The notes: generated from the letters alone by a model not told the origin. Shown: positions 1-10,081, numbered from the stretch's first letter. The stretch is DNA of 64,000 nucleotides from Serratia sp. FDAARGOS_506 (GCF_003812745.1 NZ_CP033831.1:372001-436000), one strand, 5' to 3'. Numbers and translations: made by a program.

Positions 1-147
1 CACCATGTGCTGAAGGCGCCGCACCCGTCGCCGCTCTCCGCGCACCGCGGTTTCCTCGGCTGCCGCCACTTCTCACAGGCCAATCAGCTGTTGGAGCAGC
101 AAGGGCTCACGCCGATCGACTGGATGCCGCGCCTGCCGCAGGCGTAA
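1..147 (+). CDS. ung: uracil-DNA glycosylase, C-terminal fragment
   Basis: The first 48 codons in frame 1 are the C-terminal end of family 1 uracil-DNA glycosylase, which removes uracil from DNA as the first step of base excision repair. The visible part contains the catalytic-loop motif [11 protein letters not shown], whose His and Ser-Pro-Leu stretch inserts into the DNA minor groove in this family. The reading frame stops at TAA 145-147. The start lies before the window, so length cannot be judged. It converges on grpE, and a shared hairpin terminator lies between them. Confidence 0.93.
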   Translation, partial: HHVLKAPHPSPLSAHRGFLGCRHFSQANQLLEQQGLTPIDWMPRLPQA

Positions 148-160
148 CCCAGAGACAAAA

Positions 161-180
161 AAGGCACCCTCGGGTGCCTT
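161..180. terminator. bidirectional terminator between ung and grpE
   Basis: An 8-9 bp stem (AAGGCACC / GGTGCCTT) is flanked by an A run on the left and a T-rich stretch on the right. It can therefore end transcription of ung on the plus strand and grpE on the minus strand. Confidence 0.85.
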
Positions 181-203
181 TCTTTATGCCGTTGCCGGGG
201 CGA

Positions 204-788
204 TTACGCCTTGGCTTTGGAGACCGCGACCATCGCCGGACGCAGCAGACGGCCGTTCAGCGTATAGCCTTTCTGCATCACCATCATCACGTGGTTCGGC
301 TGGTGATCGGCGGATTCCATCATGCTCATCGCCTGATGCACTTCCGGGTTGAACGGCACGTTGACGTCGCCGACGATTTCGATGCCGTACTTGCGCACCA
401 CATCCAGCAGTGATTTCAGCGTCAGCTCGATGCCTTCGATCATCGCGGCCAGCTCCGGATTGTTTTTATCCGCCAGATCCAACGCGCGCTCCAGGTTGTC
501 GATCACCGGCAGCAGATCGCCGGAGAATTTCTCCAGGGCGAACTTGTGTGCTTTCTCGACGTCCAGTTCGGCGCGGCGACGGATGTTTTCCGCTTCCGCT
601 TTGGCGCGCAGCAGGCTGTCGCGCTCGTGCTGCTGAGCTTCCGCCAGTTGGGCTTCCAGTTCGGCGATACGCGCATCGCGCAGATCGACGCCTTCCGCCG
701 CTTCCGGCAGCGTATCTTCGTGATGAACGTGTTGTTCCATTTCTTCCGAGACTTGCTCGTTTGGCGTCTTCTGTTCTTTACTACTCAT
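204..788 (-). CDS. grpE: nucleotide exchange factor GrpE
   Basis: A 194-aa protein, close to the usual enterobacterial length. GrpE is the cytoplasmic co-chaperone that releases ADP from DnaK. The N-terminus is acidic and disordered. A long helical region (about residues 35-105, with LEAQLAEAQ and [14 protein letters not shown]) forms the dimeric stalk, and a compact beta domain follows, containing [13 protein letters not shown] and ending in [13 protein letters not shown], all typical of GrpE. The gene is divergent from nadK and stands alone. A good heat-shock promoter lies just upstream. Start at 788 gives the expected [12 protein letters not shown] beginning. Confidence 0.97.
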   Translation of the reverse strand: MSSKEQKTPNEQVSEEMEQHVHHEDTLPEAAEGVDLRDARIAELEAQLAEAQQHERDSLLRAKAEAENIRRRAELDVEKAHKFALEKFSGDLLPVIDNLERALDLADKNNPELAAMIEGIELTLKSLLDVVRKYGIEIVGDVNVPFNPEVHQAMSMMESADHQPNHVMMVMQKGYTLNGRLLRPAMVAVSKAKA

Positions 789-832
789 GAATATCTCCGC
801 GTTTTAGCATTAATCTCGCAACTTGGCTTATT

Positions 833-858
833 ATGGGGATCAAAACCGGGGTTTCAAG
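833..858 (-). promoter_or_regulatory. sigma-32 (heat shock) promoter of grpE
   Basis: Read on the minus strand, CTTGAAA (858-852) is followed after 13 bases by CCCCATAA (from 838). These match the sigma-32 consensus CTTGAAA / CCCCATNT. It lies 45-70 bases before the grpE start, so heat-shock control of grpE is expected. Functional use is inferred from the match. Confidence 0.8.
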
Positions 859-913
859 TCAACCGGTCACAATGTGGGGCATAAACGGGTCCCGGTGAGG
901 AAAATCACAACAA

Positions 914-1792
<879 letters not shown>

Positions 1793-1812
1793 AATCTGTG
1801 CCGGCCACTTTA

Positions 1813-1850
1813 CTGTATATAAAACCAGTTTATACTGTATGAAACTACAG
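1813..1850 (+). promoter_or_regulatory. two LexA boxes in front of recN
   Basis: CTGTATATAAAACCAG (1813-1828) and CTGTATGAAACTACAG (1835-1850) both fit the LexA consensus CTG-N10-CAG. They sit 22 bases apart, immediately before recN. E. coli recN is also controlled by adjacent LexA boxes. Strong SOS repression of recN is expected. Confidence 0.92.
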
Positions 1851-1878
1851 TTATGTGTTTATACACAGGAAGGTTACC

Positions 1879-3540
1879 ATGCTGGCGCAATTAACCATCA
1901 GCAACTTTGCTATCGTTCGTGAGTTGGAAATCGATTTTCAACCGGGCATGACGGCGATCACCGGTGAAACCGGCGCCGGCAAATCCATCGCCATCGATGC
2001 GCTGGGGCTGTGCCTCGGCAACCGCGCCGACGGCAACGTGGTGCGCCTGGGAGCCGCCCGCGCCGACATCTGCGCCCGCTTCTCGCTGGCGGACACCCCG
2101 TCCGCGCGCGAGTGGCTGGAGCAGAACCAGCTGGACGACAGCAACGAATGCCTGCTGCGCCGGGTGATCAACGCCGACGGCCGTTCGCGCGGCTTTATCA
2201 ACGGCACCGCCGTGCCGCTGTCGCAGCTGCGCGAGCTGGGGCAACGCCTGATCCAAATCCACGGTCAACACGCCCATCAACTGCTGCTCAAGCCGGAGCA
2301 CCAAAAAGCGCTGCTTGACGCCTACGCCGACGAACCCGCCCTGCTGGCGGCGATGAGCCAGTCCTACCAACGCTGGCACCAGAGCTGCCGCGAGCTGGCG
2401 CACCATCAGCAGCAGTCCATCGAGCGCGAAGCGCGCAAGCAGCTGTTGCAATACCAATTGAAAGAGCTGAACGAATTCGCGCCTCAGGCTGGCGAGTTCG
2501 AACAGACCGACGCCGAGTACAAGCGCCTGGCCAACAGCGGCCAGCTGCTGACCCTCAGCCAGCAGACGCTGCAGCTGCTGGCCGACAGCGACGAGAACAA
2601 CATGCTCAGCCAGCTCTACAGCGCCAAGCACCTGCTGCTCGAGCTGGCCGGGCTGGACGACAAGCTCAGCGGCCTGCTGGACATGCTGGAGGAGGCCTCT
2701 ATCCAGATCAGCGAAGCCAGCGACGAGCTGCGCCACTACGCCGATCGCATGGATCTCGATCCCAACCGCCTGCACGAGCTGGAACAGCGCCTGTCACGCC
2801 AAATCAGCCTGGCGCGCAAACACCAGGTTGCGCCGGAAGAGCTGCCGCAGCTGCATCAGCAATTGCTGGATGAACAACAGCTGCTGTCTCAACAGGAAAG
2901 CGACCATGAGCACCTGAACGAGGCGGTCACCCTGCATCACCAGCAGGCGCTGGCGCTGGCGGAGCATCTGCATCAGAAACGCCTGCATTACGCCGCCGAG
3001 CTGACCACGCTCATCACCGACAGCATGCAGGCGCTCTCCATGCCGCACGGCAAGTTCAACATCGACGTGCGTTTCGAGCCGCAGCATCTGAGCGCCGAAG
3101 GGGCCAGCCGCACCGAGTTCTGCGTCTCCACCAACCCGGGGCAGCCGCTGCAGCCGCTGGCGAAGGTCGCCTCCGGCGGTGAGCTGTCGCGCATCGCGCT
3201 GGCCATTCAGGTGATCACTGCCCGCAAGATGGAAACCCCGGCGCTGATCTTCGATGAGGTGGACGTGGGCATCAGCGGCCCGACCGCCGCCATCGTCGGC
3301 CGCCTGCTGCGCCAGCTCGGCGAATCCACCCAGGTGATGTGCGTGACCCACCTGCCGCAGGTGGCCGGATGCGGGCATCAGCACCTGTTCGTCAGCAAGC
3401 AGACCGACGGCACGGTCACCGAAACCCAGATGGCGCCGCTGGATAAACGCGCCCGGCTGCAGGAGCTGGCGCGCCTGCTCGGCGGCAGCGAAGTCACCCG
3501 CAATACGTTGGCGAACGCCAAAGAACTGCTGGCGGCATAA
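1879..3540 (+). CDS. recN: DNA repair protein RecN
   Basis: A 553-aa SMC-like ATPase that acts at DNA double-strand breaks and is strongly SOS-induced. Walker A is GETGAGKS at residues 29-36. A long coiled-coil middle follows, then the signature [11 protein letters not shown] and Walker B region [13 protein letters not shown] near the C-terminus. The start at 1879 ([16 protein letters not shown]) matches the E. coli protein and has AGGAAGG upstream. An upstream in-frame ATG at 1855 has no such support and would overlap the LexA region. Two LexA boxes precede it. Confidence 0.97.
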   Translation: MLAQLTISNFAIVRELEIDFQPGMTAITGETGAGKSIAIDALGLCLGNRADGNVVRLGAARADICARFSLADTPSAREWLEQNQLDDSNECLLRRVINADGRSRGFINGTAVPLSQLRELGQRLIQIHGQHAHQLLLKPEHQKALLDAYADEPALLAAMSQSYQRWHQSCRELAHHQQQSIEREARKQLLQYQLKELNEFAPQAGEFEQTDAEYKRLANSGQLLTLSQQTLQLLADSDENNMLSQLYSAKHLLLELAGLDDKLSGLLDMLEEASIQISEASDELRHYADRMDLDPNRLHELEQRLSRQISLARKHQVAPEELPQLHQQLLDEQQLLSQQESDHEHLNEAVTLHHQQALALAEHLHQKRLHYAAELTTLITDSMQALSMPHGKFNIDVRFEPQHLSAEGASRTEFCVSTNPGQPLQPLAKVASGGELSRIALAIQVITARKMETPALIFDEVDVGISGPTAAIVGRLLRQLGESTQVMCVTHLPQVAGCGHQHLFVSKQTDGTVTETQMAPLDKRARLQELARLLGGSEVTRNTLANAKELLAA

Positions 3541-3780
3541 AAAAGCTCAACTTTTTCACTTTCCTGCGGTCTGACAGTGACGCTGTTGGCCCGAAAGATA
3601 TCTAAAGTGCGGCGCGGCGGTGATCCTAAGCCTCCTCAACGGCCCGAAACAGGCCAAGCGCTTGAGGTGCTGAAGGAAAGCCAACGCGTCGCAACGTGAA
3701 AGATGAAGGGTATAAAGGTTTCCAACTGCCGCAAGGTCTATTATCATCGGCATCCTATGCCCTAAAGGAATGTGATTACT

Positions 3781-4119
3781 ATGCGCTGTAAAACGCTGAC
3801 TGCCGCCGCTGTAGTTTTTGTGATGCTGACTGCAGGCTGTTCTACTTTTGAAAAGGTGGTTTATCGTCCTGACATCAATCAGGGGAACTACCTGACGTCG
3901 ACCGACGTGGCGAAAATTCAGAAAGGGATGACCCAGCAACAGGTCGCTTACACATTGGGCACCCCAATGCTGCAAGACCCGTTCGGGACTCAGACGTGGT
4001 TCTATGTGTTCCGCCAGCAGCCTGGCCATGAAGACATCACCCAGCAGACGCTGACGCTGACCTTCGACAGCGCAGGCGTGTTGACCGATATCCAGAACAA
4101 ACCGGCGCTGACCAAGTAA
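3781..4119 (+). CDS. bamE: outer membrane assembly lipoprotein BamE (SmpA)
   Basis: A 112-aa lipoprotein of the Bam complex, which folds beta-barrel proteins into the outer membrane. A signal peptide ends in the lipobox LTAGC, so the mature protein is lipidated at Cys19. The body has the BamE hallmarks [28 protein letters not shown] and [12 protein letters not shown]. The start at 3781 ([10 protein letters not shown]) matches E. coli. A frame ATG three codons earlier is less likely. It stands between recN and the convergent rnfH, as in E. coli. Confidence 0.97.
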   Translation: MRCKTLTAAAVVFVMLTAGCSTFEKVVYRPDINQGNYLTSTDVAKIQKGMTQQQVAYTLGTPMLQDPFGTQTWFYVFRQQPGHEDITQQTLTLTFDSAGVLTDIQNKPALTK

Positions 4120-4212
4120 TCGGCGCCGCCCGCTCTTCCGGCCCATGAGGTGGCACGATGTTCCTCATGACAGTCGCAGGCTGCAACGCGGAAGAGAAAA
4201 TCAGTTTCAGAT

Positions 4213-4247
4213 AAAAAAATAAGGCGCTATAAGCGCCTTATTTTTTT
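4213..4247. terminator. bidirectional terminator between bamE and rnfH
   Basis: The stem AAGGCGCT / AGCGCCTT (4221-4228, 4232-4239) is framed by an A run on the left and seven T on the right, so it works on both strands. It overlaps the stop codon of rnfH. Confidence 0.9.
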
Positions 4248-4522
4248 GCCTTTTCTGCCCGTTGCCGGCGCAGCTCTTTCGGATCGGCTATCAGCGGCCG
4301 GTAGATCTCCACCCGGTCGCCGTCGTTCAGCGTATCGCCCAGCTTAGCCGGGCGGCTGTAGATGCCGATTTTGTTGCTCTTGAGATCGATATCCTGCCGC
4401 AGCTCCAGCAGGCCCGAAGCCTGGATCGCCTGCTCGACGCTGCTGCCCTCGGCCAGCTTCACCTTGCGCAGGTACTGACGCTCCGGCAAGGCGTACACCA
4501 CCTCGACCTGGATGTCAGACAC
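4238..4522 (-). CDS. rnfH: RnfH family ubiquitin-like protein
   Basis: A 94-aa protein of the RnfH family (beta-grasp, ThiS/MoaD-like fold), which is the antitoxin-like partner named for RatA. Its biochemical role is not settled. The sequence shows [35 protein letters not shown] and [23 protein letters not shown], near-invariant in the family. The best start is GTG at 4522, giving VSDIQVEV. It overlaps the ratA stop by 8 bases, so the pair is probably translationally coupled. The longer upstream reading would run through ratA in another frame and is rejected. Confidence 0.93.
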   Translation of the reverse strand: MSDIQVEVVYALPERQYLRKVKLAEGSSVEQAIQASGLLELRQDIDLKSNKIGIYSRPAKLGDTLNDGDRVEIYRPLIADPKELRRQRAEKAKK

Positions 4523-4949
4523 TGTAGACCTCTTTCGCCCGCTGGGTAAATGCCTGCACCATGCTGCCCGCCAGCTCTTTGAACACCTTGCCGAACGCCA
4601 GCTCAATCAGTTTGTTGGTGAACTCGAAGTCCAGGTGCAGTTCCACCTTGCAGGCCTCTTCGCTCAGCGGCGTGAACTGCCAGCCGCCCATCAGCTTACG
4701 GAACGGACCATCAACCAGCTGCATATTGATGCTCTGGTTATCCAGCAGCGTATTGCGCGTGGTGAAGGTCTTGCTGATACCGGCCTTGGCGACGTCCACC
4801 GCGGCGGTCATTTCGTTGGAGGTAGCGTTAAGCACCCGGCTGCCGGTGCAGCCTGGCAGAAAATCGGGATAAGAGTGAACATCGTTAACCAACTGATACA
4901 TCTGCTCGGCGCTGAACGGCACTAATGCAGACCGACTGATCTGGGGCAT
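4515..4949 (-). CDS. ratA: ribosome association toxin RatA
   Basis: A 144-aa START/SRPBCC-fold protein (also YfjG, COQ10-like). In E. coli it is reported to bind 50S subunits and block 70S formation. The family is also related to ubiquinone-binding Coq10. Seen here: [55 protein letters not shown] and [15 protein letters not shown]. The start at 4949 has CAGGAAA upstream. The upstream ATG at 5003 lacks that support. It forms an overlapping pair with rnfH and is divergent from smpB. Confidence 0.95.
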   Translation of the reverse strand: MPQISRSALVPFSAEQMYQLVNDVHSYPDFLPGCTGSRVLNATSNEMTAAVDVAKAGISKTFTTRNTLLDNQSINMQLVDGPFRKLMGGWQFTPLSEEACKVELHLDFEFTNKLIELAFGKVFKELAGSMVQAFTQRAKEVYSV

Positions 4950-5110
4950 ATCATTTCCTGTGAGACATAAAACGTACAGATAATACCATTTATCTGGCGG
5001 CAAACAAAAAATCTGCTAAGGGATGGGGGCGCCAAAAATGCGAAAAATTGCGCAGGTGCTGAACGGGAAAGGATTTCTTTCGCTGAAGCATCCAGTATAA
5101 TGAACGCACT

Positions 5111-5593
5111 ATGACAAAGAAAAAAGCACACAAACCCGGTTCCGCCACCATTGCTCAAAACAAGCGCGCGCGTTTCGAATACTTCATTGAAGAAGAGTTC
5201 GAGGCGGGCCTGTCGCTGCAAGGGTGGGAAGTTAAATCGCTGCGTGCAGGCAAAGCCAACCTCAGCGACAGCTACGTGACGTTCCGTGACGGTGAAGCCT
5301 ATCTGTTTGGCGCCACCATCACCCCGCTCAACGTGGCTTCGTCGCATGTGGTGTGCGATCCGACGCGTACCCGTAAACTGCTGCTGAACCGACGCGAGCT
5401 GGATACCCTGCTCGGCCGCGTCAACCGCGAAGGTTACACCGTGGTGGCCTTGTCCCTGTATTGGAAAAATGCCTGGAGCAAGATCAAGATCGGCGTAGCC
5501 AAAGGCAAGAAAGAGCACGACAAACGCGATGACATCAAAGATCGCGAATGGCAGACGGCGAAAGCCCGTATCATGAAGCACGCCAATCGTTAA
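5111..5593 (+). CDS. smpB: SsrA-binding protein SmpB
   Basis: A 160-aa RNA-binding protein, the standard length, that carries tmRNA into stalled ribosomes for trans-translation. It shows the OB-fold core motifs [23 protein letters not shown] (in part), the central NLSDSYV segment and the basic C-terminal tail ([18 protein letters not shown]) that enters the empty mRNA channel. It lies directly upstream of ssrA, its RNA partner, with about 50 bases between. Confidence 0.98.
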   Translation: MTKKKAHKPGSATIAQNKRARFEYFIEEEFEAGLSLQGWEVKSLRAGKANLSDSYVTFRDGEAYLFGATITPLNVASSHVVCDPTRTRKLLLNRRELDTLLGRVNREGYTVVALSLYWKNAWSKIKIGVAKGKKEHDKRDDIKDREWQTAKARIMKHANR

Positions 5594-5622
5594 GCCGCTG
5601 GCTTATCGAGGTAAACTTCTGG

Positions 5623-5628
5623 TATACT
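5623..5628 (+). promoter_or_regulatory. -10 element of ssrA promoter
   Basis: TATACT lies 15 bases before the mature tmRNA 5' end, so the precursor carries a short leader that must be trimmed. No good -35 hexamer stands at the right distance. Confidence 0.55.
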
Positions 5629-5642
5629 GCAAAAAGTTACTT

Positions 5643-6006
5643 GGGGCTGATTCTGGATTCGACGGGATTTGCGAAGCCCTAGGAGCATGCCGAGGGGCGG
5701 TTGGCCTCGTAAAAAGCCGCAAAAAAATAGTCGCAAACGACGAAAACTACGCTTTAGCAGCTTAATACCCTGCTTAGAGCCCTCTCTCCCTAGCCTCCGC
5801 TCTTAGGACGGGGATCAAGAGAGGTCAAACCCAAAAGAGATCGCGTGGACGTCCTGCCTGGGGCTGAAGCGTTAAACTCAATCAGGCTAGTCTGTCAGTA
5901 GCGTGTCCATCCGCAGCTGGCCGGCGAATGTAAAGATTGGACTAAGCATGTAGTGCCGACGGTGTAGTAATTTCGGACGGGGGTTCAAATCCCCCCAGCT
6001 CCACCA
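5643..6006 (+). ncRNA. ssrA: transfer-messenger RNA (tmRNA)
   Basis: The 364-base gene starts GGGGCTGATTCTGG and ends with the acceptor arm and CCA (CAGCTCCACCA). It rescues stalled ribosomes with SmpB. The tag reading frame at 5733-5765 encodes ANDENYALAA and TAA, the E. coli tag. The T-arm GGTTCAAATCC is at the 3' end. The last bases also serve as the insertion point of the island that follows, and the mature RNA is left intact. Confidence 0.98.
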
Positions 6007-6089
6007 AATACGTCGCCAGTGAACCAGATAGACCCGGCGATAATAGCGAAAAAGCCCACAACTTCGGTTGTGGGCTTTTTTGTTTTTGT
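6001..6089 (+). repeat. left direct repeat at ssrA (putative att site)
   Basis: These 89 bases start with the CCACCA end of ssrA and include the terminator. They recur at 13090-13179 with about 11 substitutions and one single-base gap in my hand alignment. The tmRNA 3' end is a classic phage and island integration site, so the pair reads as old att sites bounding the island. Confidence 0.75.
6053..6081 (+). terminator. ssrA intrinsic terminator
   Basis: A perfect 10-bp stem AGCCCACAAC / GTTGTGGGCT with a TTCG tetraloop is followed by a run of T. It closes the tmRNA transcript. Confidence 0.92.
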
Positions 6090-6139
6090 CGCAATCCGGG
6101 GCCAACCCCACGGCCCAGGTTTCCCTGGGCCGACAAAGA

Positions 6140-7192
6140 TTAGTGATCCAGATAGAGGTAATGCAGCCAGCTGGTCATGCGCAGCAGCACTTTGCGCATC
6201 ACGGAGACGTGCTCGAAGTGCCCGGTATAGACCGCTGCCTGGGCGCTCAGGCCCTGCAGTGCGCCGCTGGCCTGGTAGCTGCCGTCCGGTATCGCCGGCA
6301 ACACCCGGCTTACGGTGCCGCCATAAACCTGCCCCGGCAAGCCGTTGAACACCACCTCGGCCTGGTCCCCCTGCGCCAAGCGCAGGATGGCGTTCTGGCG
6401 GAACACCGCCACCACCTGGCGCTTTTGCTGCGGGATAAAGATCATCACCGGTTTGAAGGGCAGACGAACCGCCGCCGTGCCCGGCCGCGCCAGCACCTGC
6501 GTGACATAACCATCGCTCGGCGCACGCACCACCGTTTGTTCCAGGTTGTAACGCGCTTCGGCAATCTGCGATTTCAGGCTGGCTATCGTGGCGTCTTCGC
6601 CGTCATAGCGCCCGGACAACCGCGCCTGTTCCTGCTGGAACTGGGCTTTCGCCGCCTGCAGCGCGGCGGATTGCGCCTGGTACTGCTGCTGCGCATGGCT
6701 GACGTCCTGCTCCGAGAACGGGTTGACTGGCATCGCCGCCCCTTTCGCATAGCGCTGGTAGTCCTTACGGGCGCGCTCGTATTCTGCGTTCGCCCGCTGC
6801 ACGTTGGCGGCGGACTCGCTGAGCGCCGCCCGGCGCGTTCTGATCTCCGCCTCCGCCCCAGCCAGGTCCGCCTCCAACCTGGTGAGCCGCGCACGGTAGC
6901 GGCTGTCGTCGAGACGGAACAGCACCTCGCCTTTACGCAGCAACACGTTGGTTTTCTCCGTCACCTCAACGATCATGCCCGAGACCTGCGGCACCATCGG
7001 CACCGACACGGCAATTTTCTGCGCTCGATCGCTGTACGGATGGTTGTAGTTCATCGTCAGAATCAACGCGCCGACGATAACGATCCCGCCGAGCACGGCG
7101 GTCGGCACGGTCCATTTGTTGACCGGGATGCGGAACAGTTTAAATACGCCGTAGCTCAGCGCCACGTAGCTGAGAATAATGAGTAAATCCAT
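6140..7192 (-). CDS. HlyD-family periplasmic adaptor (YiaV-like)
   Basis: A 350-aa membrane fusion protein. Two N-terminal hydrophobic stretches (about residues 3-18 and 30-47) anchor it in the inner membrane. A biotinyl-lipoyl-like half follows ([17 protein letters not shown]), then a long alpha-helical hairpin (about 100-210, rich in A, Q, R, E), the second lipoyl half ([11 protein letters not shown]) and a beta-barrel ([14 protein letters not shown]). Such proteins bridge an inner-membrane transporter to the outer membrane. The adjacent DUF3302 gene is the usual partner (yiaW-yiaV pairing in E. coli). No transporter is encoded nearby. The substrate is unknown. Confidence 0.85.
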   Translation of the reverse strand: MDLLIILSYVALSYGVFKLFRIPVNKWTVPTAVLGGIVIVGALILTMNYNHPYSDRAQKIAVSVPMVPQVSGMIVEVTEKTNVLLRKGEVLFRLDDSRYRARLTRLEADLAGAEAEIRTRRAALSESAANVQRANAEYERARKDYQRYAKGAAMPVNPFSEQDVSHAQQQYQAQSAALQAAKAQFQQEQARLSGRYDGEDATIASLKSQIAEARYNLEQTVVRAPSDGYVTQVLARPGTAAVRLPFKPVMIFIPQQKRQVVAVFRQNAILRLAQGDQAEVVFNGLPGQVYGGTVSRVLPAIPDGSYQASGALQGLSAQAAVYTGHFEHVSVMRKVLLRMTSWLHYLYLDH

Positions 7193-7201
7193 AGGCTACG
7201 C

Positions 7202-7546
7202 TCAACTTACCGTAGAGCCAGGAACCGCCGTCGGCTTTTCCTGCGGGCGTTGCAATTCGGCTTCGAGCAGCACGATGCGCGCCTGCAGCTCCGTTGAAGG
7301 TTCTGCCTTCTCACTCATGCCCCAGCCGCGCTCCGGCCGATAGAGCGTCGCCCAGATCCACAGCAGTGGCCAAATAGCGTGCAGCGTAAACAGGCTGACC
7401 CAGCCGGCGACGTGAATCGCATCTTGATGCGGATGCTGGCGCTTTTTGGCCAGCAAATAGGGAATGTCATGAATAATAATGACGCCGTAGAATAAAATCA
7501 GGAATACCGCAATCAGTACGCCTAAAGCAAAATAATTAAGAAACAT
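7202..7546 (-). CDS. DUF3302 inner membrane protein (YiaW-like)
   Basis: A 114-aa protein with two strong membrane segments (about residues 5-25, FALGVLIAVFLILFYGVIII, and 47-66, VSLFTLHAIWPLLWIWATLY), then a short helical cytoplasmic or periplasmic tail. This is the DUF3302 pattern, seen next to HlyD-type YiaV in enterobacteria. It ends 9 bases before the HlyD-like gene on the same strand, so the two are co-transcribed. Function is not established. Confidence 0.8.
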   Translation of the reverse strand: MFLNYFALGVLIAVFLILFYGVIIIHDIPYLLAKKRQHPHQDAIHVAGWVSLFTLHAIWPLLWIWATLYRPERGWGMSEKAEPSTELQARIVLLEAELQRPQEKPTAVPGSTVS

Positions 7547-7584
7547 GTAAAGCCCTGGTTGGTCATAGCGGAAATAAACGAGGT

Positions 7585-8238
7585 TTATAGCGTGTTATAT
7601 TGTCTGATGTCGTTGGCAATGGTATCGATGGCATTCTTCACGTCGGTGACTTTAAGCTGCGTTTTCTCGTTATTGAGATTTTCCCCCGAAGCCTTGCGCA
7701 CCACTTTAATGACCGGCTGATTAGTCGCCGCATCGATAAACTCGCCTTCCATATAGACCGCGCTCTCCATGGTGCGATGGCCGGTTACGCTTTGCGTCGC
7801 GGCGATCAGCAGTGTGATCGGCAAGACTTCATAGATCTGTAGCCCTTTCTTCTGCGTGTCGATCGCCGTGATGGCGCCGCGGAAAATCAGGGTATGCTCG
7901 CGCGGCATGTCCACCAGCGTAAAGTGGGTACCCATCGCCTGCTTAAACTGCTGGTTGGTGTAATTCAGGATATTGTCGAGTGCGCGCTGGCTCACCATCT
8001 CGCTCGGTTTCGGCCGCGGGAAATAGATCATCGGTTGATAAACCAGATATTGATAACGGGAAAAATCGACGTTCTTATCCTTCCAATATAAAACGTCTTT
8101 GCCGGAGGCGGATTGACCTTTATTAATATCGTTATAATTGGTCAAAAAGGTCGAGTACTTTTCTTTTTCGGTCACGGCGGAAGAGCACGCGGCCAGTAAT
8201 AACAGCGCAGGCAAAATAACCGCTCTTGTCACTTTCAT
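7585..8238 (-). CDS. DUF3313 family lipoprotein
   Basis: A 217-aa protein with a lipoprotein signal ending LLLAACSS (Cys about residue 17). The start at 8238 (MKVTRAVILP) gives a clean signal peptide. The longer upstream reading overlaps the divergent regulator and is rejected. The body resembles DUF3313: YQYLVYQPMIYFP, FKQAMGTHFTLVD and a C-terminal IDTIANDIRQY. It is first of a three-gene operon with DUF3302 and HlyD-like genes, which suggests an envelope complex. Its role is unknown. Confidence 0.78.
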   Translation of the reverse strand: MKVTRAVILPALLLLAACSSAVTEKEKYSTFLTNYNDINKGQSASGKDVLYWKDKNVDFSRYQYLVYQPMIYFPRPKPSEMVSQRALDNILNYTNQQFKQAMGTHFTLVDMPREHTLIFRGAITAIDTQKKGLQIYEVLPITLLIAATQSVTGHRTMESAVYMEGEFIDAATNQPVIKVVRKASGENLNNEKTQLKVTDVKNAIDTIANDIRQYNTL

Positions 8239-8313
8239 TGACGGGTTTCTCTTTATTTTAGTGGATAGCAAATAATCAAATCGAATGATACCCAGCCGTC
8301 CGCGATAAGTCAT

Positions 8314-9309
8314 ATGACAATGCCGCCAAAGGTGTATATCATTTTTGATATACAAACTCACAAGAGCCGGCCAGTGAAAGAGAAAGACTTCCGCATTGAA
8401 GAACTCAGGATTGTCCGCATCATTGCCGAAACGGCGAGCGTCAGCAAAGCGGCGCAGCTGTTGGATATGCCGCAGTCTAACGTGTCGCGCGCCCTCACCG
8501 CGCTGGAGCGGCGGCTCGGACTGGAGCTGTTCCTGCGCGGCCCGCGTACCCTGGCACTGACCGAATTCGGCGAGCAATTCTTGCGGCGCGCCTCGCAGTT
8601 GCTGGACGAACACAGCGATCTGCTCGATATGGCCGGCACCTATAAGCGCAGCCTGAACGGCATGGTCACGCTCGGCGCGCCGATCGGCATCCACGCATTC
8701 CTGGCTAGCTATTTGCTACCGCCGCTGCTGCACGCTGCGCCGGCGCTGACTGTCGATCTGGTGACCCGCAACCCCGACGAACGCGAGAAAAAGTACGGCG
8801 CAGTGTTCGACAGCGACTGCGATTTGCTGATCAGCTTTTTCCAGCCGCAAAACGAAAGCCTGATCGCCAGGCCCTTTACCCGTTTTCGCGTCGGGCTGTT
8901 CGCCGCGCCGGATTACATCGCCCGCTCGCCGCTGAATGAGCTGGATGAACTGCCGCAGCATCGCTGCATCACCTTGCGCATGCTGGGCGGCATCCGCAAT
9001 ACCTGGAGCGGCTACAATGCGCAGGGGGAATTGGTACAGGTCGAGATCGGCGGCGCCAGCGTCTGCGATAACATTCTGCCGGCGATCGAGCTGGCCAAAC
9101 AGGGCCTGGGCATCGTCTACGCCCCGTATTATTCCGTCGCCGCCGAGCTCGATGCCGGCACGCTGCTGCCCTGCCTGGCGCGCGAGCGCGGCATCGATAT
9201 GCAGGCCTACCTGATTTACCGCCGGCGCGGCGTGTTGCCGCACCGCGTGCAGGTGACGATGGACAGCATCATGGAAAGCGTCAAACTGCACGCGCACCGG
9301 CTGATATAG
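8314..9309 (+). CDS. LysR-family transcriptional regulator
   Basis: About 331 aa. The N-terminal winged helix-turn-helix reads FRIEELRIVRIIAETASVSKAAQLLDMPQSNVSRALTALE (in part), and a periplasmic-binding-like effector domain follows. It is divergent from the DUF3313-DUF3302-HlyD operon with 75 bases between, so it is the likely regulator of that operon. The start is uncertain: ATG codons occur at 8314 and 8320 and a GTG at about 8373, none with a strong ribosome site. The first 20 residues may not be translated. The effector is unknown. Confidence 0.85.
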   Translation: MTMPPKVYIIFDIQTHKSRPVKEKDFRIEELRIVRIIAETASVSKAAQLLDMPQSNVSRALTALERRLGLELFLRGPRTLALTEFGEQFLRRASQLLDEHSDLLDMAGTYKRSLNGMVTLGAPIGIHAFLASYLLPPLLHAAPALTVDLVTRNPDEREKKYGAVFDSDCDLLISFFQPQNESLIARPFTRFRVGLFAAPDYIARSPLNELDELPQHRCITLRMLGGIRNTWSGYNAQGELVQVEIGGASVCDNILPAIELAKQGLGIVYAPYYSVAAELDAGTLLPCLARERGIDMQAYLIYRRRGVLPHRVQVTMDSIMESVKLHAHRLI

Positions 9310-9316
9310 CCCAAAA

Positions 9317-9338
9317 AAACCCCGCCGCAGCGGGGTTT
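9317..9338. terminator. terminator after the island LysR gene
   Basis: The stem CCCCGC / GCGGGG (9320-9325, 9330-9335) has A run to the left and TTT to the right. It can act on both strands and separates the LysR gene from hxsA, the last gene of the opposing operon. Confidence 0.8.
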
Positions 9339-9445
9339 AACGCTTTATTACTCTCTCCAAATTCAAAAATTTATCAATGCCATCATCGCATATTTTTCCT
9401 TTATATATCGAGAGATTAATCTTCATTCCAATCCCTCTCTACTAT

Positions 9446-10081
9446 TTAGCGGGCAAGAATATTTAATGAGTTCAATAATTGAATATCGAGTGTTTCAGTT
9501 GCAGGAATTGGTAGCCCGTACGCAATCCGGTAATTTTTCACAGACTGCCTTGTGGAAGGCCCCATAATGCCGTCAATATTCCCGTTGTAATAACCTTTGT
9601 CCAGCAAAGCGAATTGAACCCGCATGATTAAGCGCTTACGCTTCTCTGCACCAGAAGTCAGCCCATTACTTGCACGGTTAGCTTCTGTAGTTCCAACAGA
9701 ATTCGTAGTAGTAGAGTTGTTATTGTCGTTAGAACGAAGCGAACGCACAGAGGAAGAGGACGATGAGGAACTTGTTCCTGAACTTGAAGACCCTGATGAG
9801 CTTGGTGAGCTGTATGTTTTTGTATAATAAGGAGTGCTGCCACCATAGTACCCGCCACCTGATGATGAACGGTGAGAACTATGGCTCCGATGGGAGCTAT
9901 GACTGCGATGCCCTGCAATGTAGAATGGAACTTCGGTGTTAAGTGGGGCTATCACTAAATCATGTTCATTAAGAGTCATACCAGGCAAATCACTTGATCC
10001 GGTAGATGAATCACTTGCCCATACAGAATTATTGAGTGCCAAAAATCCCGGAAGTAGAGCAGCAAAATTAAATTTTTTCAT
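9446..10081 (-). CDS. hxsA: His-Xaa-Ser repeat protein HxsA (predicted modified peptide)
   Basis: A 211-aa exported protein and the likely substrate of the neighbouring radical SAM enzymes. A signal peptide (MKKFNFAALLPGFLALNNSVWA) is followed by five consecutive His-Xaa-Ser triplets in HRSHSSHRSHSSHRS (about residues 60-74), a Gly/Ser/Tyr-rich linker with runs of serine, and a C-terminal peptidoglycan-binding-like domain (FALLDKGYYNGNIDGIMGP, STRQSVKNYR). The start at 10081 overlaps the hxsC stop as ATGA. The longer upstream start lies inside hxsC and is rejected. The modification and function of HxsA are not known in the literature I recall. Confidence 0.88.
   Translation of the reverse strand: MKKFNFAALLPGFLALNNSVWASDSSTGSSDLPGMTLNEHDLVIAPLNTEVPFYIAGHRSHSSHRSHSSHRSSSGGGYYGGSTPYYTKTYSSPSSSGSSSSGTSSSSSSSSVRSLRSNDNNNSTTTNSVGTTEANRASNGLTSGAEKRKRLIMRVQFALLDKGYYNGNIDGIMGPSTRQSVKNYRIAYGLPIPATETLDIQLLNSLNILAR

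Noticed and set aside
6111-6132. Hairpin CGGCCCAGG/CCTGGGCCG as terminator of the HlyD-like operon
   Set aside because: The stem is good but no T run follows on the minus strand, so it is not listed as a terminator.
6068-7186. Long plus-strand open frame opposite the HlyD-like gene
   Set aside because: It is the antisense of a clear membrane fusion gene in GC-rich codons, with Arg/His-rich meaningless protein and no family pattern.
9624-9827. 67-codon plus-strand frame opposite hxsA
   Set aside because: It mirrors the serine-rich linker of HxsA and has no ribosome site or family.
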